DNA of 64,000 bases, taken from NCBI RefSeq assembly GCF_003148385.1, contig NZ_CP029463.1:62001-126000 (forward strand). The letters run 5' to 3'. The notes under the pieces are model-generated. The model saw only the letters and a list, made by a program, of their open reading frames with translations, was not told the DNA's origin and did not search any database. Source of the DNA: Flavobacterium sediminis (lineage in GTDB: Bacteria; Bacteroidota; Bacteroidia; Flavobacteriales; Flavobacteriaceae). The translations under genes were made by a program, and so were the position numbers. How positions within the stretch are numbered: the stretch's first letter is position 1; each line of letters begins with the position of its first letter. Below, one piece after another: positions 16,971 to 28,056 of the stretch.

Positions 16971-17843
16971 ATGAAAACAAAAAATATAGAATTAGTATTA
17001 GCGCCCCCCACTCCTCATTTTGTCGGCGATGGTTTCCGAGTTCACAACTTTATCCCGAGTGCCTATCACCTAGACATGGAACGAATGGATCCTTTCATCA
17101 TGCTCGATTATAACTCTAAACACTTCTTCTCCGCTACTGATACACCCCGTGGCGTTGGTGTACATCCGCACAGGGGATTTGAAACAGTAACTATTGCTTA
17201 TGAGGGAAAAGTGGAACATCATGACAGTGCCGGAGGTGGCGGAATTATCGGTCAGGGCGATGTACAATGGATGACTGCTGCCAGCGGTGTTTTGCACAAA
17301 GAATTTCACGAAACAGAATGGGCTAAAGACGGAGGAATTTTTCAAATGGTTCAACTTTGGGTAAATCTGCCGGCAAAAGACAAAATGAGTCAACCTAAAT
17401 ATCAGGCGATTCAAAATAGTGAAATGACACGAGTAGATCTAGGTACAAACGGATTGGTTGAGATCATTGCCGGGAACTATAAAGACCAAAAAGGACCGGC
17501 TACCACTTTTAGTTCGGTTAATATGATGAATGCTAAACTCCAAAAAGGTGGAAAAGCCGAATTTGAATTTCCGGCACATTACAATACCGCAGCTATTGTT
17601 ATTGAAGGAAGTATCATCGTTAACGGAACGGAAAAAGTAGCTACCGATCATTTTATATTATTTGAAAATGAAGGTGAACAATTCACTTTTGAAGCCTTAG
17701 AAAATAGTATTGTATTAGTCATTAGCGGTGAACCGCTTAAAGAGCCTATTGCCGCTTACGGACCGTTTGTGATGAATACGCAACAACAACTTGTAGAGGC
17801 TTTTAACGATTATAACGAAGGAAAATTCGGTTATTTAGAATAA
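16971..17843 (+). CDS. Pirin family protein (first copy)
   Basis: Bicupin protein of 290 aa. The N-terminal cupin holds the pirin metal site: HPHRGFETVTI, then EHHDSAGG and a His-x-Glu (VLHKEFHE) after QWMTAASG. Bacterial pirins have been linked to quercetin oxidation or to stress-responsive regulation; the activity of this one cannot be told. It opens a same-strand run of redox and stress genes including a second pirin. The ATG at 16971 is chosen because the upstream TTG overlaps a promoter box. Confidence 0.88.
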   Translation: MKTKNIELVLAPPTPHFVGDGFRVHNFIPSAYHLDMERMDPFIMLDYNSKHFFSATDTPRGVGVHPHRGFETVTIAYEGKVEHHDSAGGGGIIGQGDVQWMTAASGVLHKEFHETEWAKDGGIFQMVQLWVNLPAKDKMSQPKYQAIQNSEMTRVDLGTNGLVEIIAGNYKDQKGPATTFSSVNMMNAKLQKGGKAEFEFPAHYNTAAIVIEGSIIVNGTEKVATDHFILFENEGEQFTFEALENSIVLVISGEPLKEPIAAYGPFVMNTQQQLVEAFNDYNEGKFGYLE

Positions 17844-17924
17844 AAAACATTTTGCCTCTTTTTTATTGGAAATTAGGAATAACGTTTACTTTTTTTTAGC
17901 TTGTGGGTTTAAATTTCAAACATA

Positions 17925-18509
17925 ATGAAGTTAAATAAAGAAAATATAAATTATTATGGAGTTCTGTTTGGAGTACTCGTTTTGATTCTCTTATTGACAA
18001 TAGGAAATCATAGTATACTTGAAAAGTATGAACCACAAGAAGATTGGTACGGCTCATTATTTTTAGGAATTGGGTTAGCCGCTGTTATTGGCTTCATTTT
18101 ATCATTTATATCGAGAGTATTTTTTCTCATTTTTTCTATTAAAACTACGGCTACAATAACAGCTGTTAAAGAAAGTATAGCTTCATTTAAAAAACTCTCG
18201 GAAGTTTACAGAGGAACGGAAAATCCCATACACGATATGTTCATTGAAGAAAAAGATATTGTTTACAGCTATAAATTTGTCTTTGAGGCTAATGACGGTA
18301 AACGCTATTTCATTAATTCCGATAGGGTTCAGACAACTGAAAAAATTTCAGAAAATGAACAAAGAGATATTTTATACCTGAAATGGAATCCGAATAAAGC
18401 TATTTTAGACACCTTTTTTACCAAATGGAGCTGGTCGTTATTTTTTTTAATCTTTAGTCTTACTTTTTGTACTATTGGCGGATTAATGGTTACCGGTAAT
18501 TTGAAATAA
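17925..18509 (+). CDS. Membrane protein with DUF3592-like domain
   Basis: A 194-aa protein with two N-terminal membrane helices (residues ~11-28, ~44-70), a soluble beta-rich region and a C-terminal helix (~168-188). The middle part (VYSYKFVFEANDGKRYFINS...ILYLKWNPNKAIL) has the layout of DUF3592 domains, whose function is unknown. It lies between the two pirin genes on the same strand, 81 bp after the first, and may have been inserted into that cluster. Confidence 0.65.
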   Translation: MKLNKENINYYGVLFGVLVLILLLTIGNHSILEKYEPQEDWYGSLFLGIGLAAVIGFILSFISRVFFLIFSIKTTATITAVKESIASFKKLSEVYRGTENPIHDMFIEEKDIVYSYKFVFEANDGKRYFINSDRVQTTEKISENEQRDILYLKWNPNKAILDTFFTKWSWSLFFLIFSLTFCTIGGLMVTGNLK

Positions 18510-18663
18510 ATATAGAACTGTGGTTAATTGTTGAAACAAATGCAAAAACAGCTATAAAAAGAATACTACTTGATTATCCGTTGGTATCTATTGGCATAAA
18601 AACGGTAACTAAGTAATCAAAATAAACATTCCAGGCTCATGCCTACTTAAAATTTGAATAAAA
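18510..18663 (+). other. Intergenic segment with a start-less open frame, possible gene remnant
   Basis: Between the DUF3592-like gene and the second pirin, the frame from 18500 to about 18618 is open for 38 codons after a stop and reads like protein (ELWLIVETNAKTAIKRILL and onward to IGIKTVTK). There is no start codon or ribosome-binding site. It may be the fossil of a gene tail left by a rearrangement. It could also be chance. Confidence 0.25.
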
Positions 18664-19563
18664 ATGTCAAATATCGGATTAATTTTAGAAGAAAAAGCCG
18701 CTGATATCGGCAATTTTTTAGTGGGAAGATTATTGCCTTTCCGTGAAAAAAGACAAGTAGGCCCATTCGTTTTCATTGACCACATGGGACCGGCAGATTT
18801 AAAAGACTTTCAAAATTTGGATGTAGCGCCGCACCCGCACATCGGGCTTTCTACTCTGACCTATTTGTTAGAAGGATCTATTTTTCATCGCGATAGTCTG
18901 GGAAGTGCCATTGAGATCACCCCCGGAGCTGTCAACTGGATGACTGCAGGAAAAGGCGTAGTTCATTCGGAACGAACTCCTGAATATTTACGCCATACGG
19001 ATAAAAAGCTTCATGGCTTGCAAATCTGGGTGGCTTTACCCAAGCACTTAGAACAATGTGAACCTACATTTCAGCATATTGAAGCTAGTGAAATTCCTGC
19101 TTGGCAAGAAGACACTACTCATTTTAAATTAATCGCCGGAAAAGCTTTTGGCAAACAATCGCCTGTCAATGTCCACTCTGAATTGTATTTTATAGAAATT
19201 AAAAGTTCTGAGGCTGTCACTTTAAATATTGGCGAACATTTGTATGGTGAAGTGGCCATGTACGTTATGGAAGGAAATGTTAACATTGAAGACAATGATT
19301 ATGGCACAAAACAGTTATTAATTGCTAAAAATTCAAAACTTTGTCAATTTAGCATGAGCGAAAACACAACCGTTTATCTTTTTGGCGGAACGCCTTTTGC
19401 TGAAGAGCATTTTATTTACTGGAATTTTGTCAATTCTGATAAGGAAGTGATTGAACGGGCTAAAGAAAACTGGCGCGACCAAAATCACGAAGCCTTTCCT
19501 AAAGTTCCCGGAGACGATAAGGAATATGTCCCGTTACCGGTTAATCCATTCCATAAAAAATAA
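18664..19563 (+). CDS. Pirin family protein (second copy)
   Basis: Bicupin of 299 aa with the pirin metal-binding His residues in APHPHIGLSTLTYLLEG and, after NWMTAGKGVVHSE, the His-x-Glu pair. It differs substantially from the first pirin (different N-terminus and C-terminal region), so the two are old paralogues and not a recent duplication. It starts a tight run: the FMN reductase begins 11 bp after its stop. Confidence 0.9.
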   Translation: MSNIGLILEEKAADIGNFLVGRLLPFREKRQVGPFVFIDHMGPADLKDFQNLDVAPHPHIGLSTLTYLLEGSIFHRDSLGSAIEITPGAVNWMTAGKGVVHSERTPEYLRHTDKKLHGLQIWVALPKHLEQCEPTFQHIEASEIPAWQEDTTHFKLIAGKAFGKQSPVNVHSELYFIEIKSSEAVTLNIGEHLYGEVAMYVMEGNVNIEDNDYGTKQLLIAKNSKLCQFSMSENTTVYLFGGTPFAEEHFIYWNFVNSDKEVIERAKENWRDQNHEAFPKVPGDDKEYVPLPVNPFHKK

Positions 19564-19574
19564 AATTGAAAAAT

Positions 19575-20105
19575 ATGAAAATAGTAGCTTTTGCAGGAAG
19601 CACCTCTTCCACATCCATTAACCGTGAATTAGTCAAATTTGTATTGCGATCTTTTCCTGACGATACTGTTAATTTACTGGATCTTAATGATTTTGAAATG
19701 CCCGTTTTTTCAGTCGATAGAGAAAAAAAGGGATTCCCTGAGCAAGCTCATCAGTTTTTAGCAGCTATTGCCGAAAGTGATGTTATTATCTGTTCTATGA
19801 GCGAACACAACAAAAATTTCACAGCTGCTTTTAAAAATATCTTTGACTGGTGTTCACGAATCAATGTAAAAGTCTTTCAGGATAAAAAAATGTTCCTGAT
19901 GAGTACTTCACCGGGCGGCTATGGCGGAGGAAATTCGATGGCTTTGGCACAAAAGAACTTTCCGGCTTTTGGCGCTGATATTATTGAAAGTTTTTCGTTG
20001 CCGAAATTCTATGAAAATTTTGACGAAGAAAATGGTGTGATCAATCCTGAACTTCTTAATGAACTAAATGCTAAAATAGCAGACTTTAAGCAAAACGTAC
20101 AATAA
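19575..20105 (+). CDS. NADPH-dependent FMN reductase family protein
   Basis: Flavodoxin-fold oxidoreductase of 176 aa. The FMN phosphate loop is AGSTSSTSINRELV near the N-terminus; a second flavin-contact region is STSPGGYGGGNS. Family members reduce quinones, azo dyes or free flavins with NAD(P)H. The ATG at 19575 is chosen over a TTG at 19566 because the fold's first strand starts directly there. The stop overlaps the next start (TAATG), indicating translational coupling with the TMEM175-like gene. Confidence 0.88.
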   Translation: MKIVAFAGSTSSTSINRELVKFVLRSFPDDTVNLLDLNDFEMPVFSVDREKKGFPEQAHQFLAAIAESDVIICSMSEHNKNFTAAFKNIFDWCSRINVKVFQDKKMFLMSTSPGGYGGGNSMALAQKNFPAFGADIIESFSLPKFYENFDEENGVINPELLNELNAKIADFKQNVQ

Positions 20106-20680
20106 TGACAACAAAGCGATTAGAAGCATTCAGTGACGGTGTTCTGGCTATAATCATTACCATTATGGTTTTAGAAATGAAAGTACCTGAAGGGGCCGAT
20201 TTTACAGCTTTGAAGCCTATAATTCCTAAATTCATCTCTTATATCCTGAGTTTTATCTATATCGGAATTTATTGGAACAATCACCATCATTTATTTCATG
20301 TTATTCAAAAAGTAAACGGAAAACTGCTCTGGGCTAATCTTTTTTTACTGTTTTGTTTATCATTAATTCCGTTTTCAACCGGTTGGATGGGAGAAAATCA
20401 TTTTGACAAAAATCCGGTTGCGCTGTATGGCGTCAATTTATTTCTGTGTGCTTTAGCCTTTATTCTTTTAGAAAAGTCTTCCATTCATTATGAAGGAGAG
20501 AACTCTAAATTAAAAATAGCTCTTAAAAATTACAATAAAGAAAGCCTGTCATTACTGCTTTACTTTGCCGGAGTCATACTCTCCTATTTTATTCCCATAA
20601 TGAGTATGCTGTTATACGCCGGTGTAGCATTGCTTTGGCTTATTCCCGACACAAGGATCGAAAAAACACTTAACACTTAA
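20105..20680 (+). CDS. TMEM175-family (DUF1211) potassium-channel-like membrane protein
   Basis: A 191-aa integral membrane protein with six hydrophobic helices. The first helix carries RLEAFSDGVLAIIITIMVLE with the FSD signature of TMEM175 proteins, which form potassium-selective channels in bacteria without a classical selectivity filter. The start overlaps the previous stop by one base, so it is translated together with the flavin reductase. Its link to redox stress is inference from position. Confidence 0.88.
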   Translation: MTTKRLEAFSDGVLAIIITIMVLEMKVPEGADFTALKPIIPKFISYILSFIYIGIYWNNHHHLFHVIQKVNGKLLWANLFLLFCLSLIPFSTGWMGENHFDKNPVALYGVNLFLCALAFILLEKSSIHYEGENSKLKIALKNYNKESLSLLLYFAGVILSYFIPIMSMLLYAGVALLWLIPDTRIEKTLNT

Positions 20681-20685
20681 AAATC

Positions 20686-21084
20686 ATGGAAGCAAACGTA
20701 AAAGCCTTTATAGAACAAGAAAATTATTATACTGAAATTACAACAGGAGCCCACACTATCATTGCTGACGAACCTTTAGATCTGGGCGGAAAAGACAAAG
20801 GTTTTGACCCTATGGAGTTATTGGCCGCTGCACTTTCAGCTTGTACTTTAGCTACACTAAAAATGTATATGGATAGAAAAAACTGGACTGCTCAAAAAAT
20901 AGATGTGGAAATTCACTTAGATAATAACCGTGAAACCAGAACGACTACTTTTACCAGAACTCTTCATTTTGAAGGTACCGATCTAACCGAAGAACAGATT
21001 AAAAGATTGCATCAAATTGCAGAAGCCTGCCCGGTTCACAAAGCCTTAACCGGGGAGATTACGATTAATACTCATATTAAATAA
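20686..21084 (+). CDS. OsmC family peroxiredoxin-like protein
   Basis: A 132-aa OsmC/YhfA-type protein. The two cysteines used for hydroperoxide reduction are visible in AALSACTLATLKMY and in AEACPVHKALTG. It reduces organic hydroperoxides in characterised members. It starts 5 bp after the TMEM175-like gene and 6 bp before the GNAT gene, so it belongs to one transcript with them. Confidence 0.92.
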   Translation: MEANVKAFIEQENYYTEITTGAHTIIADEPLDLGGKDKGFDPMELLAAALSACTLATLKMYMDRKNWTAQKIDVEIHLDNNRETRTTTFTRTLHFEGTDLTEEQIKRLHQIAEACPVHKALTGEITINTHIK

Positions 21085-21090
21085 AAAACT

Positions 21091-21372
21091 ATGGAAATCA
21101 TTCAACATAACACTGAAAAAGCAGGGAATTTCAAAGCTCTTTCTGATGGCAAAACAGCAGGATTAATGACTTACACTTGGGCAGGACCTGAAAAATTTAT
21201 AATTGATCACACCGAGGTTTCTCCCGACTTTAAAGGGCAAGGTGTAGGAAAAAAAATGGTTTTGGCTGCTGTCGATTATGCGCGTAAAAACAATTTAAAA
21301 ATTTTACCTCTTTGTCCGTTTGCTAAAGCCGTTTTTGAGAAAGACAATAGTCTTAGTGATGTTTTGTTTTAA
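21091..21372 (+). CDS. GNAT-family N-acetyltransferase (YjdJ/NATD1-like)
   Basis: A short 93-aa single-domain GNAT protein. The acetyl-CoA loop is VSPDFKGQGVGKKMVLAAVDYAR, followed by the LPLCPFAKAVFEK signature of the YjdJ/NATD1 subgroup. The substrate is unknown. In many bacteria this family sits beside OsmC and a small 4Fe-4S protein, the same order seen here. Confidence 0.9.
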   Translation: MEIIQHNTEKAGNFKALSDGKTAGLMTYTWAGPEKFIIDHTEVSPDFKGQGVGKKMVLAAVDYARKNNLKILPLCPFAKAVFEKDNSLSDVLF

Positions 21373-21420
21373 CCTTAAAATTTAAGTAACTTTAATCATT
21401 AATCCATTAATTGTAAATCT

Positions 21421-21627
21421 ATGGAAACCAAAGAATATACAAACGGAGAGGTAACCATAATATGGCAACCGAAAAAATGTATCCATTCAGGGATTTGTGT
21501 TAAAACATTACCCGAAGTATATAACCCAAAAGAAAAACCATGGGTAAAACCAGAACATGCAAGTTCACAAGAATTGATCGATCAAGTAGCTAAATGTCCA
21601 AGTGGCGCTTTGAGTACAAAGAAATAA
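21421..21627 (+). CDS. Small divergent 4Fe-4S mono-cluster protein
   Basis: A 68-aa protein with Cys20 and Cys26 (CIHSGIC) and Cys59 (AKCPSGAL). This is the pattern of the divergent ferredoxin family that commonly neighbours a YjdJ-type GNAT. Only three cysteines are visible, so the fourth cluster ligand would be a non-Cys residue (perhaps His22) or come from a partner. It is the last gene of the run and is followed by a strong terminator. Confidence 0.85.
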   Translation: METKEYTNGEVTIIWQPKKCIHSGICVKTLPEVYNPKEKPWVKPEHASSQELIDQVAKCPSGALSTKK

Positions 21628-21630
21628 AAA

Positions 21631-21652
21631 AACTCCCGCAATTGCGGGAGTT
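21631..21652. terminator. Strong bidirectional terminator
   Basis: A 22-bp perfect palindrome (AACTCCCGCAA / TTGCGGGAGTT) with A run before and T run after. It closes the pirin-to-ferredoxin run and the convergent ABC-F gene. Confidence 0.9.
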
Positions 21653-21659
21653 TTTTATT

Positions 21660-23336
<1,677 letters not shown>

Positions 23337-23434
23337 TTATTTAGAATAAATATAGGTTTATTTTAACTGTCTATTAACAAGGGCATTAATGAATAACTTA
23401 TACATTTGTCTACAACCATTATGAATGTAATTTA

Positions 23435-24841
23435 ATGATTAAGAAATACCTACTATATCTATTAACCCCATCTGTTCTACTTTCAACTTTTTTTACTTCC
23501 TGTGAAAAAGTATTTGAGCCGGATAATTATGTAGCATATTTTGGTGGGGAAATCATTAATCCGCAAAGTACTTTTGTACTTTTTATGAAAGACGGAAAAG
23601 TACTGGACACTCTTTTTCTTGACAAAAAAAACCGTTTCTATAAAAAATTTGACTCTTTAACTCCTGGCTTGTATACTTTTAAGTGCGAACCGGAGTATCA
23701 ATACATTTATTTTGAAAAGAATGATAGTTTGATGATCCGTTTAAACGCTTTTGATTTTGACAATTCATTGGCTTTTTGCGGAAGAGGTGAGGAAAAAAAC
23801 AATTTCTTAATTGACCTATACCTCAGGAACGATAGAGATAAGGACAAGTTATTTGAAGCAATTGATTACAACCTAAACGATTTTGAACACCTGATCGATT
23901 CCAGTTACAGCAGTAAAAAAGCTTTTTACTTAAAAAGAAGAGCTCAAATTGGCTGGGGTTCAGGATTTGATTCAATAGCTAAGGCTAGTTTAGATTTCAA
24001 TCATTACATGAAAAAAGAGATCTATCCTTTTGCTCACCAGTTCAAAACAGGAGAGCAAGTGTATGAAAAATTACCTGAAAACTATTACAACTATCGTAAA
24101 TCACTTTATTACAACAATAAGAACTTAACTAATTTTTCGCCATTCATAAAATACATCTCAGCTTTATTAAGCAATATTACTTATTCCAAAAACGGTGGGA
24201 AATTCAACGAAAACTCATTAGAGAACAATATCTTAAAACTAAATATTGCTGACACTTTAGTTAAAGATCACCAGATTAAAAATGTTATCTTAAACAATAT
24301 TGCTTACATGTATTTACTGGAAGACCAAAACATGTACAATAATAAAAAATTCATTGATCGTTATCTTGAACTTTCTACCGATAAAGAACAACAAAAAGAA
24401 GTTCGCGAAATCTCCGAAGCCGTTCAAAAACTAATTATCGGAAAGCGACTGCCGGATGTTCATTTGGTCGATCAGCAAAACCGAACTGTTCCGGTAGAAG
24501 AATTAACACAAAATAAGGAAACAGTTATTTTCTTTTGGACTACAAATGCTGAATCGCATCTGAAGTCTTCTCACGGAAAAATCGCTGAACTTAAAAAACG
24601 ATTCCCTGCCGTTAATTTTGTTGCTATCAACATTAATGACTCGGAAGAGAACTGGAAAAAAGCGCTTAAAAATTTCCAATTGGATCAAATTAACGAATAT
24701 AAATCAACCGACTTTTCAGATATTAAGAAAAAATGGGTGATCACTAAGGTACACCGGGTAATTGTATTGAATTCGGATGGTACGATAAAAAATGGCTTTG
24801 CCAATCTGTTTGACATCAACTTTCATAAAAACTTACAATAA
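23435..24841 (+). CDS. Lipoprotein with C-terminal thioredoxin-like (TlpA-type) domain lacking the catalytic cysteines
   Basis: A 468-aa lipoprotein (Cys23 in FFTSCEK). An N-terminal beta domain (to ~100) of the kind seen before TlpA modules in Bacteroidota leads to a helical middle. The last ~140 residues have the TlpA/redoxin fold: GKRLPDVHLVDQQNRTVPVEE, TVIFFWTT, FVAININDS, VHRVIVLNSDG. Where a WCxxC motif is expected the sequence is WTTNAE, so it cannot do disulfide exchange. It may be a binding or scaffold protein. A TACATTTG -7 box lies at 23401-23408, 26 bp upstream of the start. Confidence 0.8.
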   Translation: MIKKYLLYLLTPSVLLSTFFTSCEKVFEPDNYVAYFGGEIINPQSTFVLFMKDGKVLDTLFLDKKNRFYKKFDSLTPGLYTFKCEPEYQYIYFEKNDSLMIRLNAFDFDNSLAFCGRGEEKNNFLIDLYLRNDRDKDKLFEAIDYNLNDFEHLIDSSYSSKKAFYLKRRAQIGWGSGFDSIAKASLDFNHYMKKEIYPFAHQFKTGEQVYEKLPENYYNYRKSLYYNNKNLTNFSPFIKYISALLSNITYSKNGGKFNENSLENNILKLNIADTLVKDHQIKNVILNNIAYMYLLEDQNMYNNKKFIDRYLELSTDKEQQKEVREISEAVQKLIIGKRLPDVHLVDQQNRTVPVEELTQNKETVIFFWTTNAESHLKSSHGKIAELKKRFPAVNFVAININDSEENWKKALKNFQLDQINEYKSTDFSDIKKKWVITKVHRVIVLNSDGTIKNGFANLFDINFHKNLQ

Positions 24842-24843
24842 AT

Positions 24844-24877
24844 AAAAAAAGCGACATCTCAGGATGCCGCTTTTTTT
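24844..24877. terminator. Terminator shared by convergent genes
   Basis: Hairpin AAAAAGCG-A-CATC / GATG-C-CGCTTTTT with a TCAG loop and one A-C mismatch, followed by T's. It lies between the TlpA-like gene and the transaldolase gene. Confidence 0.75.
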
Positions 24878-24893
24878 ATCTTAAATTTTTGTT

Positions 24894-25550
24894 TTATTTA
24901 TTCCCTTTTGCATAATCAGCTAAGAACTGAGCCAAACCGATATCTGTTAACGGATGTTTTAACAATCCTAAAATTGAAGACAAAGGTCCTGTCATTACAT
25001 CAGCTCCTATTTTAGCACAGTTAACAATATGCATCGTATGACGAACTGACGCTGCTAAGATTTCTGTTCCGAATCCATAATTATCATAGATCTCACGGAT
25101 CTCTTCGATCAGGTTTAACCCGTCAGTTGAAATATCATCTAACCTACCTAAGAACGGAGAAACATAAGTAGCTCCCGCTTTAGCAGCTAACAAAGCCTGA
25201 CCGGCAGAAAATACCAACGTAACATTGGTTCTGATTCCTTTATCAGAAAAATATTTACACGCTTTAATTCCGTCTTTAGTCATAGGGATTTTAACTACAA
25301 TTTGCTCATGTAATTCTGCTAACTCCTCACCTTCTTTGATCATTCCTTCAAAATCAGTAGCGATCACTTCCGCACTTACGTCACCCTCTACAATAGTACA
25401 GATATCCACATAATGTTTCAAGATATTGTTTTTTCCTGTAATACCTTCTTTAGCCATTAATGATGGGTTTGTAGTTACCCCATCTAAAACTCCTAATTCC
25501 TGAGCTTCTTTAATTTGCTCTAAATTAGCCGTGTCAATAAAAAATTTCAT
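24894..25550 (-). CDS. fsa: Transaldolase / fructose-6-phosphate aldolase family protein
   Basis: A 218-aa Schiff-base aldolase of the small TalC/FSA subfamily. Catalytic Lys87 lies in VVKIPMT, and the N-terminal FIDTANL and GVTTNPSL motifs are typical. [32 protein letters not shown] carries the phosphate-binding region. In genomes lacking classical tal this subfamily supplies transaldolase in the pentose phosphate pathway, so transaldolase is the likelier activity here. Confidence 0.93.
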   Translation of the reverse strand: MKFFIDTANLEQIKEAQELGVLDGVTTNPSLMAKEGITGKNNILKHYVDICTIVEGDVSAEVIATDFEGMIKEGEELAELHEQIVVKIPMTKDGIKACKYFSDKGIRTNVTLVFSAGQALLAAKAGATYVSPFLGRLDDISTDGLNLIEEIREIYDNYGFGTEILAASVRHTMHIVNCAKIGADVMTGPLSSILGLLKHPLTDIGLAQFLADYAKGNK

Positions 25551-25595
25551 AGTTCGTTTTGTATTAATTTAAGTTGTGTTATTACGAGCGCAAAA

Positions 25596-26399
25596 TTACA
25601 ATTTATAATGATTCATCAATAATTTTTCATATACTTTATCCGGAAGAATACGTTTTAATACAATAGAGAATTTTTGCATAAACGCGCCTACTTTATAATG
25701 AATCTTCGGGTTAGGATTTTGTATGATCGTATAAATAGCCTCTGCCATTTCCATCGGATTACTTCCGGCATCTACATGTTCGTTCATCATTTCCAAAGTA
25801 CTTCCGTAAGTTACTTCGTAGGCCGATCCTTTTACTAAAGGCGCATGATAGCGTCCGGCAGCAATATTGGTTGAAAAATCACCGGGCGCCACATTGGTTA
25901 TCTGAACACCAAAAGGCTTTACCTCCATACGCATTGCTTCTGTTACCAATTCTAAAGCTCCTTTTGAAGCCGAATACACTCCTCTGAAAGGCAAACCCAT
26001 ATAACCGGCTATCGAAGTTACATTAATAATCAAACCTGATTTTTTGTCACGCATATATGGCAAAACAGCTTTCATAACTTCTATGGGACCGAATAAATTG
26101 GTTTCAAAATTATTTTTAATCTCTTCAGCAGGAATCTCCTCTAATGGCCCTGTAATACCTACTCCGGCATTATTAATCAACACATCTATCTTTCCTTCCT
26201 GATTCACTACTTCCTCAATGGCTTTTGCGATACTTCCTTTATCTCTCACATCTAAAGCGATCAGGTTAATTTCCGCATCAGGAAAACGTTCCGGATTTCT
26301 ACTGGTTCCGTATACTGTAAATCCTTTATTTTTAAGAAAAACACCAACAGCTTTACCAATTCCGGATGAACCTCCTGTTATGAAAACAACTTTACTCAT
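25596..26399 (-). CDS. Short-chain dehydrogenase/reductase (SDR)
   Basis: Classical SDR of 267 aa: NAD(P) loop GGSSGIGKAVG, NNAGVG after strand 4, catalytic Ser in INVTSIAGY and the YSASKGALE pair (Tyr, Lys). An Arg in TSRNPERF after strand 2 suggests NADPH preference. The C-terminal region resembles oxidoreductases of steroid/retinol-like subgroups, but the substrate is unknown. It lies 45 bp upstream of the transaldolase gene on the same strand. Confidence 0.9.
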   Translation of the reverse strand: MSKVVFITGGSSGIGKAVGVFLKNKGFTVYGTSRNPERFPDAEINLIALDVRDKGSIAKAIEEVVNQEGKIDVLINNAGVGITGPLEEIPAEEIKNNFETNLFGPIEVMKAVLPYMRDKKSGLIINVTSIAGYMGLPFRGVYSASKGALELVTEAMRMEVKPFGVQITNVAPGDFSTNIAAGRYHAPLVKGSAYEVTYGSTLEMMNEHVDAGSNPMEMAEAIYTIIQNPNPKIHYKVGAFMQKFSIVLKRILPDKVYEKLLMNHYKL

Positions 26400-26530
26400 A
26401 ATTAAAAATTTGTTTTGCGAAAGTACACAAGTTCAAACAATAAAAAAAATAACACAATTTTTAAGAACGTAGTTCCTTTATTCCTCAATTTTTACCATCC
26501 AATTTTATAAATTTGGAAAAAAGTTAGAAA

Positions 26531-28056
26531 ATGGACAGAACTGAAACTTTTAGAGAACATATAGGAAACGGATATACCTGCAAAGGTGATTTTATAACCT
26601 TGGGGGAGCCATTTTAGATGGAGAAGCTATCGGACATGCTCCTATCAACATTCCTTTAAAAACTTTAAACCGACACGGGCTGATAGCCGGAGCTACAGGA
26701 ACCGGTAAAACCAAAACCATTCAGGTTCTATCAGAACAATTGTCAGCAAAAGGTATTCCGGTATTAATGATGGATATCAAAGGAGATTTTTCAGGAATTG
26801 CAATGCCGGGCGAAGAAAAGCCATTTATTACGGAACGTCATGCTAAAATTACCTTGCCTTATGAAACCAAAGGTTTTCCGGTTGAACTAATGACCATTTC
26901 TAAACAAGACGGTGTTCGTTTAAGAGCAACCGTTTCTGAATTCGGACCGGTTCTATTCTCCCGAATCTTAGATCTAAACGATACCCAATCGGGTGTGGTT
27001 TCTGTCATTTTTAAATATTGTGATGATAATAATATTCCGCTTTTAGATTTAAAAGATTTTAAAAAAGTGTTACAATACGCTACTGACGAAGGTAAAGATG
27101 AGTTTACGGCTGACTATGGCAGAATTTCTGCAGCTTCGACTGGGGCTATTTTAAGAAAAACAATTGAACTGGAGCAACAAGGTGCCGATCTCTTTTTTGG
27201 TGAAAAATCATTTGAAATTGACGATTTAATGCGAATTGATGAAAACGGAAATGGTTATGTAAACATCATTCGTCTAACCGATATTCAGGACAGACCAAAG
27301 CTTTTCTCCACATTCATGCTGAGTTTATTAGCTGAAATTTACAATACAATGCCGGAGCAAGGTGATAGCGGTCAACCTGAATTGGTTATCTTCATTGATG
27401 AGGCTCACTTGATCTTCGATCAGGCTAGTAAAGCACTTTTAGACCAAATTGAAACCATCGTCAAATTAATCCGTTCTAAAGGCATTGGCGTATACTTTAT
27501 TACGCAAAATCCTATGGATGTTCCTAGTGATGTTTTAGCACAGTTAGGTTTAAAAATTCAGCACGCTTTACGAGCTTTTACAGCTAATGACAGAAAAGCT
27601 ATTAAAATGACTGCCGAAAATTACCCTATTTCAGAATATTATAAAACGGATGAAGTATTGACTTCTCTGGGAATCGGAGAAGCTTTCATTACTGCATTGA
27701 ACGAAAAAGGGATTCCGACTCCTTTAGCCGCTACAATGATGCGGGCTCCAATGAGCAGAATGGATATTCTGACAGATGCTGAAATTGCAAATTGTATTGC
27801 TAAGTCTAAATTGGTAAAAAAATATAACGACGAAATTGACCGTGAAAGTGCTTATGAAATTTTAACCAAAAAGATCGAACAAGCACAAGAAATTGCAGCT
27901 AAAGAAGAAGAGAAGAAGCAAGAAGCCAAAGAATCGAAGCGCTCAAGTTCTTCTGCAAGAAAAAGTACGGCTCAAAATCCGATCGTAAAAGTATTGACCA
28001 GTGCAACCTTTATACGAGGTGCTATGGGTATTTTAATGAAAATGATGAAAAAGTAA
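26531..28056 (+). CDS. HerA-like/DUF853 family ATPase, frameshifted near its 5' end
   Basis: FtsK/HerA-superfamily ATPase of the DUF853 (YjgR-like) type. As written, the ATG frame from 26531 stops after 28 codons (FITLGEPF-stop). The rest of the gene, starting LDGEAIGHAPINIPLKTL, lies in another frame. One extra G in the run at 26602-26606 makes one protein of 508 aa with LGGAILDGEAIG across the repair. Walker A is GATGTGKTKT and Walker B is LVIFIDEAHLIFD. A Lys/Glu/Ser-rich tail follows residue ~450. Cellular role uncertain; DNA or protein translocation is implied by the family only. Confidence 0.9.

Noticed and set aside
18664..19563. The two pirin genes as a recent tandem duplication
   Set aside because: Their sequences share only the pirin motifs and differ in most other positions, so they are old paralogues.
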